This document shows, in pieces, positions 58,098 through 64,000 of a stretch of 64,000 bases of DNA. Position numbers and translations under genes: made by a program. The notes beneath the pieces are model-generated. The model was not told the DNA's origin. It ran no database searches and was given only the letters and a program-made list of their open reading frames with translations. Within the stretch, counting starts at the first letter, position 1. Each line of letters starts with the position of its first letter. Source of the DNA: Amanita rubescens (Eukaryota; Basidiomycota; Agaricomycetes; Agaricales; Amanitaceae); the NCBI GenBank assembly GCA_015039365.1, contig WION01000264.1, forward strand, positions 1-64,000, in the 5' to 3' direction.

Positions 58098-59427
58098 ATG
58101 AGCACATTATTGACTCTAGGAAACTATGACGCTACCGCTTCCGGAATCAACGCTGACTCTGACGTGGAATTATTACTTGATTTCATTATATACGTAAGTT
58201 TGTTTGTATCACATCAGGTAGACTTGACGTATTTCACTATGAAGTTGCTCGATAAAGATCATTTGTCAAATCACACCATGCCAGACGCGAACCGAAAAGC
58301 CAGGTGGCTCATGTTCAAATTATTGGCTCAGAGACCGGTCACACCAAAGTCTCTTTTCATTACGGGCGTCGCAGCCGAGTTGAACCTTGGTTATCTTGGT
58401 ATTGGCGGCTTCGGGTGCGTATTCAAGGGTGAATATCGAGGGAAGCAAGTTGCTGTGAAAGTATTGATTGATGGCCATAGAAATGTAAGTTACGCGCAAC
58501 ATCTCCGAACGAGTTCGTGCAGGTTTTACCTTATCAACCAGGATTCTGTGAATAAAGACTTTTGTCGAGAAGCCTTGGCATGGCGGTCGTTATCTCGTGA
58601 TCAGCATATCCTTCCACTGCTAGGGATCTTCGAAGAGGGATCACGATTATTCCTGGTTTCGCCGTTCATGGAGAACGGGACGTTGGGTAGGTGGAGAAGG
58701 AGCCGGCGACCAAATGTCGAGGAGATACAGAAGCGGGTACGATTACCATATTCCGCGTTTTGTCATTCATTCTTTAACGTATCAACATTTCCTCAGATAT
58801 TCGAAGTAGCCGAAGGTATGCAATATATTCACTCTCAAGGAATCGTTCACGGCGATTTGCGTGGGGTTAGTATCTTTAAAGCACTTTCACAATCGTTGAC
58901 TCTTCTCTCTTTAGGAGAATGTTCTACTAGATGCTTCTTTCCACTCGCGAATCACTGATTTTGGATTGACAAGGCATTCAGATGTTACAATCACCAATTC
59001 TGCTACATCATTAACGTTACATTTCGCTGCTCCAGAGCTATTCGGAATGTGCAACAAATGTGGCCAGTTCGAATGTGATTGCCGCGGTACGGATTTGAAG
59101 GATACACACATGAGAAGAAAAACTTCCCAAACGGATGTCTACGCGTTCGGCTGCCTTTATTACGAGGTGAGCTCCAGTCACAGTACGGCGAGTCGGTCCT
59201 TAAGGGAACATGTACAGATTTATTTCGGCATCGCACCATTTTCAGATCTGGGCGAGTATCAGATAATCAAGCGTGTCACAGATGGGGAGCGTCCTTGGCG
59301 ATTAGAGACCCCCAGGATGGGAGATGTTACGTGGGATTTGATTCAGAATTGTTGGGCTCCCAATCCGTCTGCCCGTCCGAATATGGAAGACGTTGTAGTG
59401 GAAATGACATCCATCTTGCGTACTTGA
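58098..59427 (+). CDS. Protein kinase, fungal TKL (tyrosine kinase-like) type
   Basis: N-terminal 'LLLDFIIY' to 'RWLMFKLLAQRPVTPKSLFI' matches the leader seen before basidiomycete TKL kinases. Kinase motifs in order: 'YLGIGGFGCVFKGEYRGKQV' and 'VAVKVL' (G-loop, Lys), 'REALAWRSL' (Glu), 'GIFEEGSRLFLVSPFMENGT' (hinge), 'QYIHSQGIVHGDLRG' (HGD catalytic loop, usual in this group) plus 'ENVLLD', 'ITDFGLTRH' (DFG), 'LHFAAPELFG' (APE), 'TSQTDVYAFGCLYYE' and the C-lobe 'NCWAPNPSARPNMEDVVVEM'. About five introns. A Cys-rich insert 'MCNKCGQFECDCRG' follows APE. The catalytic residues are present. The start (58098) is uncertain; an upstream exon is possible. Confidence 0.75.
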
Positions 59428-59689
59428 AAACCAAATGTATTCACCAAGGATTGTGAACACTGAATAGCTTAGTGGTTGACGAGCTCTAGAGGCCCCCTTG
59501 AAGCTCGTCCACCACCGACGCTGGATCCCAGGTAGTCTGCGCCATAGCTATAAGATCAATCGTAATATATCTCTAGCGTCGCATTCGCATGACTGAAATG
59601 GTTGCTTTTAGTCGTTACCAGGCAGACGTGGACTCAGAAGTACGGCCCGGGACTCTGTTATCGATCACGTTCAGCCACAGCCGTAGAAA

Positions 59690-59860
59690 TACGAGTTGCG
59701 AAATATTTCATCTCACATGCGAGAAACCCGTATCCACATGCTGGAGAACAGATGATGCTTCGATGAGTACGTGGGTAGAGGACAAGTTTGCATGCGGTGG
59801 AGAGGGGCGTTTTTATCCGATCCACACCTGTGACCTCCCTTTGCCTGAGCTACCCTTGGA
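59690..59860 (+). pseudogene. F-box relic related to the next gene
   Basis: The DNA matches the F-box portion of the gene at 60425. 'GGACAAGTTTGCATGCGGTG' here corresponds to GGACAAGTTTGCAAACGCTG there, and 'ATCCACACCTGTGACCTCCC' corresponds to 'ATCCATCCCTGTGGACTTCC'. Stops and a frameshift interrupt the frame. Only the F-box end is left. Confidence 0.6.
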
Positions 59861-59907
59861 CAGTAGATTCCTAAGAGCGTTTTCATGGCTTATAAAAATT
59901 CACCTTA

Positions 59908-59991
59908 TGTCCGTAGCTGGAGTCGAACCAGCGGCTTCTCGGAATTGCGATCAACCACAACGAGATGATTTAACCACTAATCGATACAGAC
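59908..59991 (-). tRNA. tRNA-His (anticodon GTG) with a 12-nt intron
   Basis: The minus strand folds as a complete cloverleaf. The acceptor stem pairs GTCTGTA with TACGGAC, discriminator A. The D stem is GATT/AATC, the anticodon stem TCTCG/CGAGA, the T stem GCTGG/CCAGC with loop TTCGACT. The anticodon loop becomes TTGTGGC once a 12-nt intron (TTGATCGCAATT) is removed after position 37, the canonical place. The base before the 5' end (59992) would be G, matching the G-1 of tRNA-His. The internal B box GGTTCGACTCC is a perfect consensus and the A box reads TCGATTAGTGG. Confidence 0.9.
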
Positions 59992-60424
59992 CTTGATACG
60001 CAGCAGTGATTTATAACGCATAATATCACGTATTTCGGCAACGCCGGAGTTTGATCCCCTTAAACACATGATGCGCCCACAGCGCGCGCGTTATTGTTAT
60101 AACCTCGTCGTCTGCTTTCACTGGCATCTTTTACTTGCCAGCAAAGTTCATTAGGTGGCAAACAGTCTGTCCAGAAAACCAGGGGCTAGCGGATTTGAGA
60201 AATTTCAGGGCCAGCGCTCTCTCTACCAGAATGTTGTGCGCGGCATTAGAATTTCAACTTTGACACTTTATGAATTACCTTTGTAGTTGCGTGCACCGTC
60301 GATTGTGCTGGTCAGCCCCCTCTTCGAATGATCATTGTTTGTTCCTATTTACGATATAACCATTACGCGGACTACCCGGCTTTCAAATTCAAGTTGCACA
60401 CGTTCAACCACCTCCTGCGACAAA

Positions 60425-61846
60425 ATGAGCTGCAAAACGATACCAACTGAGATTCTATGCCAAATTTTCCTCTCTCTCTGCAAAGAACCTATTGCCATCC
60501 ACGTGCTGGACAACAAATCGCACTTCGACGTATTCCCGTGGGCTGTAGGACAAGTTTGCAAACGCTGGAGAGATATATTTTTATCTTATCCATCCCTGTG
60601 GACTTCCCTTTCCCTGGAGTACGTCATTGATAGGAACATTCAAGATGCAGACTTGGATCCGGGTTTTGCTGAAATGAATCGACGTACAACATTGTACATA
60701 GAACGATCCAGGCAGCTGCCACTTGCCATAATCGTTAACGTTGCTATTCAGAACTTCATTTCCGATCCGGAGTTAAGTCAACGATTTCCTAGGGCTGCGT
60801 GGAGATCATTGCTGTCATGCTCCAATAGGTGGAAAGGGGCGGATCTGGTGCTAAGAATCGAGCGTACCATGGTTGACGATCTTCTTGAATGTCAAAATAA
60901 ATTCTCAATGCTTGAGTCGATGAACCTGGAAGTAATGACTGAATACAAAGATTCCAAACAACGGGGCAGCGCGTTTGCGATGGCGCCGCGCCTTACCGAG
61001 CTTAAATTTAGACACTATAGAGCGAATTGCAGATGGCTTTTTCCTTGGTCGCAGTTGAAGAAGCTTGACATAGAAATGTATGACGACTGGGATGCTGTTC
61101 TATCGCAGCTCCGAAACGTAGAGGAGCTACGGTACTTCTCTTACGTCGGTTATCCGGATTCCGATCCTTCATCTGCAATACGGCTTCCCCACGTCCGGTT
61201 CTTGGAAGCTCCCATGATTTACTCTGGCGGGCTGTTCGATCGGTTCGAAATGCCCTTACTGGAACATCTCTGCCTGTATGGCTGTATGCCACGCTTTGTT
61301 TTTGCAGAGGAGGGGTGGAAGGCGCAAATGGCATCATTGATCAATCGCTCGTCCTGCCGCATTCGCTGTTTGACGCTTCAATTCGCTGGCTACAAATTGA
61401 CACGCGATATTGCGGAGATGCTATCTACTAGCATCGAGCGCCTGTGTATCAAGGACCCATTTGGAGAGGTCATTCATCCGTGTATTCGGTTCATTGCCGA
61501 TTCCGATGATGGTGTCCACTTACCCAATCTGCAAGAATTGGAGGTAATATGCTGCCCTGGACAAGTTAGCAAGGGGTGTTTGGCAACGATACTTTATCTT
61601 TTGAAAGTACGGGGCAAAGCATCGAGGTTGGCACTTGGGGTGGTACCGCTCAAAAAAGTGACGGTCCAATTCAAATTAAGATATTGCAATCTGCAGGCGC
61701 AATGTTGCGGGGGCTTGAGGGAGGAAGCGAAGATTGAGATGCTGGATAAAGTGATGGAAACGATGCGCAGTTGGTCATCTATTGCTGACATATCCTTTGA
61801 CAAGACACATTCCCAGATCAGTATTAAACCACATTTTGAAGAATAG
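60425..61846 (+). CDS. F-box protein, Agaricomycete type
   Basis: A single exon of 473 residues from MSCKTIPTEILCQIF. The F-box covers about residues 4-60: 'IPTEILCQIFLSLC', 'VCKRWRDIFLSYPSLWTSLS'. The rest is Leu-rich with degenerate repeats: 'LESMNLEVM', 'LTELKFRHY', 'LEHLCLYGC', 'LTLQFAGYKL', 'LPNLQELEVICC'. This is the typical shape of the large F-box families of mushrooms, substrate receptors for SCF ubiquitin ligases. The open frame extends upstream of this ATG but has no earlier ATG with F-box context. A relic of the same family lies just upstream at 59690. Confidence 0.8.
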   Translation: MSCKTIPTEILCQIFLSLCKEPIAIHVLDNKSHFDVFPWAVGQVCKRWRDIFLSYPSLWTSLSLEYVIDRNIQDADLDPGFAEMNRRTTLYIERSRQLPLAIIVNVAIQNFISDPELSQRFPRAAWRSLLSCSNRWKGADLVLRIERTMVDDLLECQNKFSMLESMNLEVMTEYKDSKQRGSAFAMAPRLTELKFRHYRANCRWLFPWSQLKKLDIEMYDDWDAVLSQLRNVEELRYFSYVGYPDSDPSSAIRLPHVRFLEAPMIYSGGLFDRFEMPLLEHLCLYGCMPRFVFAEEGWKAQMASLINRSSCRIRCLTLQFAGYKLTRDIAEMLSTSIERLCIKDPFGEVIHPCIRFIADSDDGVHLPNLQELEVICCPGQVSKGCLATILYLLKVRGKASRLALGVVPLKKVTVQFKLRYCNLQAQCCGGLREEAKIEMLDKVMETMRSWSSIADISFDKTHSQISIKPHFEE

Positions 61847-62452
61847 TCGATAGTCAATGTAATATGAGCTGTTGTCCTGCTATTACCCTGCGCAGCAAGG
61901 TCACCCGCAAGGTAATAAATTCACAAAAACTGCAAAACGTGGGAAACATTCAAGATAAGATGATAAGGCACCACTTCGACTCGGTTTTCCTCTTCATCCT
62001 TCCTGTGTAGAGAAATCGGGCGCAAGGTTCGTGTCGGCGCTCCAGCGACAACATGGACGCGAAATGCGACTTGCGGCCTGCATTGCCCTATTGACCCCTA
62101 TTTACGCCCAAACTCAATCATCAACGGTGATCGATCACCGATCCACCGGCAGCTGATCAAGATCCCGATCACGTCCCTGTGGCTGTACCCATTCTCCTGA
62201 TCGCACGTTCCTCATTCAACAAACCGCGCGTACACAGGCGTACACGTAGTAAAACCACGACATTCCCAATTGTACTATTACATATCCCATTGAACCCGTA
62301 AAAACTGAAAGAAAAAAAAACCTCCACACCCGAACACCGGAAAACACCTTATCACCGCGCCAAGCCATCAATCAAATCGCAAAAAATTACACATCATCAC
62401 GATCGTCGTCTCCATCACAACAAATCACGAATCACACGTGTATCGTGTCCCC
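61847..62452. other. Convergent intergenic region
   Basis: Between the 3' ends of the F-box gene and the low-complexity gene. It is A- and C-rich in places (62310-62345) with no open frame or RNA motif seen. Confidence 0.5.
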
Positions 62453-64000
62453 CTAAGCATGCGTACTCTCACTAACTCCTTCCGAATCAAAATACCCTCC
62501 TCCTGGCGGACCTTCCAACCCAAGCCCAGGAGGATTATCCTCCCCACCACCAGTCCTACCCACCGACCTCGAGCGCGGTGTAACCGAATACAACTCGAGA
62601 GGTGATACGACATAGCTCGCGTCTACTCCTCCCGGAGAGGGTGGTGGTAAGTTTGCTATTAGCGCCGGGGAGGAAGCTAGAGGGTTGTCGGAAGAGATTG
62701 GTAGAGAAGGGAGGAGACTAGTCGTAGTCATAGCAGAAGAAATGCCGGGAGTAATAGTAGACCCAGACCCAGACCCAGATTCGAGCGCGAGAGGGAGCGA
62801 AACAGACCTCGTTATACTCTCTGGAAGGAGCGGTAATTCGGGCGGTCGTAGTCGTTCGCTTCTCCTATTCCCTCTTTCCCTGTCCCTGTCCCTTTCTCCC
62901 CCTCGTTCACGTTCTCGTTCACGATCTCCACCCCGTTCTCGTTCCCTTTCCCTATCCCGTTCACGATCACGATCACGACCAGGACTAGGACTAGGCGTAG
63001 GCCTCCTACTCGACCTCCCCGATCTCTGTACATATTGTCCCACCTCTCCGATCCCAAACTCCACCCCCCCAGGACCAGGTCCAGGACCAACGGTATACAC
63101 AGGCGGAGGCGGCCTAAGCGTTCCACCCGAACTGGCAGAACCAATAGTCCCACTACCAAAGAGAGACGGCGGTGAGAGCACATCTTCAAAATCACCACTT
63201 TCAGGCCCATACCCGTAATAGTCGTAAGTGTCACCACCACCACCACTACCACCGGTACTACCAGACTGGGGAGGTTCAACCGTTATTGTTCCTAATCCCG
63301 TTGAGATAGTGGTAGCGGTAAGAGGTGGAGGAAGTGTAGCGGAAGGCGGAGGTGAAGGACCATCTGTTGGGAAAGGCGTAGGAACGCGTCGAACTCCTCC
63401 GGGGCTATTAGCTCTACGCGTCGTCATCGTAATCGTCGTCGCCGCTTCTGGTGCGGAATCTGCGGAAGAATTGGATTGTTCAGAGTATCCTCGTTGGATT
63501 TGTCCTGTGCCTTGTTGGATTTGTCCGGCTTGTTGTTGACTCCACCTCTGTTGTTGTTGTTGTTGTTGTTGTTGGAAGGCGGGTTGAAGATCCTCCCCAC
63601 TTGGCGTACGTTCGATCGACTCGGCATACCATGACCTTCCTCCTCCCCCTAACCCTCCCCCTCCAGCCCTCCTAGTAGCAGTCGTACCCGTAGCCCAAGA
63701 TCGGTGCGTCTCAGGTGAAGACGAAGAAGAAGGTTCTTGTCCCTCGCCTTCCGCGATCGGGAATAAATCCGGAGGACGGGAAGGTGGAGGAGGTGGCGGG
63801 GTATGATAGGGTGATAAGAATCGGCTGTTGGTGGTGGTGGTGGTAGTTGTGTATCGGTCGGTGGGGTTGATACGAGCGGATGTGGGGCCGCCGGGGGAGA
63901 GGGGAGGCATAGCTGGGATGAAGGGTGTTGTGTCTGGGGAGGTGTGGTCTTGTAGTCCGGGAGGAGTGGGAGTGGTGTTGAGGAGAGGAAGAGGTGTGGT
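62453..64000 (-). CDS. Low-complexity protein, 5' end outside the window
   Basis: The frame is open from TAG at 62453-62455 to the window edge, at least 515 codons, so the gene is 5'-truncated here. Composition is extreme: Pro/Ser/Thr-rich stretches ('SPYHTPPPPPPSRPPD'), two Gln runs of 4-9 residues around 63540-63575, Gly runs ('AGGGGLGGGGRSW'), and a central block of alternating Arg with Asp or Glu at about 62880-62990 ('RDRDRERDRERERERGG'), as in RS-like RNA-binding proteins. The C-terminus is 'EGVSESTHA'. No folded domain is seen. The opposite strand is also largely open (62685-63218) because of the biased composition. Expression is unproven; identity unknown. Confidence 0.55.
   Translation of the reverse strand, partial: TTPLPLLNTTPTPPGLQDHTSPDTTPFIPAMPPLSPGGPTSARINPTDRYTTTTTTTNSRFLSPYHTPPPPPPSRPPDLFPIAEGEGQEPSSSSSPETHRSWATGTTATRRAGGGGLGGGGRSWYAESIERTPSGEDLQPAFQQQQQQQQQRWSQQQAGQIQQGTGQIQRGYSEQSNSSADSAPEAATTITMTTRRANSPGGVRRVPTPFPTDGPSPPPSATLPPPLTATTISTGLGTITVEPPQSGSTGGSGGGGDTYDYYGYGPESGDFEDVLSPPSLFGSGTIGSASSGGTLRPPPPVYTVGPGPGPGGVEFGIGEVGQYVQRSGRSSRRPTPSPSPGRDRDRERDRERERERGGDRERERERGGERDRDRERGNRRSERLRPPELPLLPESITRSVSLPLALESGSGSGSTITPGISSAMTTTSLLPSLPISSDNPLASSPALIANLPPPSPGGVDASYVVSPLELYSVTPRSRSVGRTGGGEDNPPGLGLEGPPGGGYFDSEGVSESTHA

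Noticed and set aside
62685..63218. Plus-strand Arg/Ser-rich frame
   Set aside because: It is the complement of the low-complexity minus-strand frame; the biased composition keeps both strands open.

Overview
The window is nuclear DNA from a filamentous basidiomycete, most likely an Agaricomycete. Genes are dense and cut by many 45-65 nt GT-AG introns. Recognisable families include a fungal HNH protein, a TKL-type kinase with an HGD catalytic loop, KRE6/SKN1-like, PalB/RIM13 calpain, SUA5, BTB and F-box proteins, and basidiomycete-type G-domain and nucleotidyltransferase-like proteins. Most coding regions were reassembled by hand from exon fragments, so exon borders are inferred from splice motifs and reading-frame continuity.

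Layout. 0-5.4 kb: three decayed copies of one unrecognised gene around a divergent pair of lineage-specific genes. 5.6-8.3 kb: a short-chain dehydrogenase and an HNH-type protein. 11-22.5 kb: three aldo-keto reductase (AKR) paralogues (copies 1 and 2 very recent), with a 113-bp minisatellite and a small secreted Cys-rich protein between copies 2 and 3. 22.5-31.1 kb: SUA5, a PalB/RIM13 calpain, a BTB protein and an F-box protein. 31.7-34.1 kb: a fused double eIF4A-like protein with decayed helicase motifs. 35.8-52.8 kb: two amidase genes in inverted orientation (arms of about 2.8 kb) around an 11.4-kb interior that holds a CpG-poor, AT-rich island with a G-domain GTPase gene. 53-64 kb: a frameshifted FCP1-like gene, a short KRE6-like gene, an FHA protein, a kinase, tRNA-His, an F-box protein and a low-complexity protein that runs off the window.

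The most striking feature lies inside the GTPase gene (41.2-47.8 kb). About 4.3 kb is a tandem array of intron-like units of about 60 nt. Each unit begins GTGAGT (or a close variant) and ends in CAG/TAG, and consecutive units are separated by exactly 3 nt (6 nt in two places). I count 68 such candidate micro-exons. None is a stop codon, all lie in phase 0, and the frame runs from the upstream exon through the array into a 25-nt exon and the terminal exons. Either this is an extreme array of tandem introns separated by one-codon exons, or it is a minisatellite that mimics one. Transcript data would decide.
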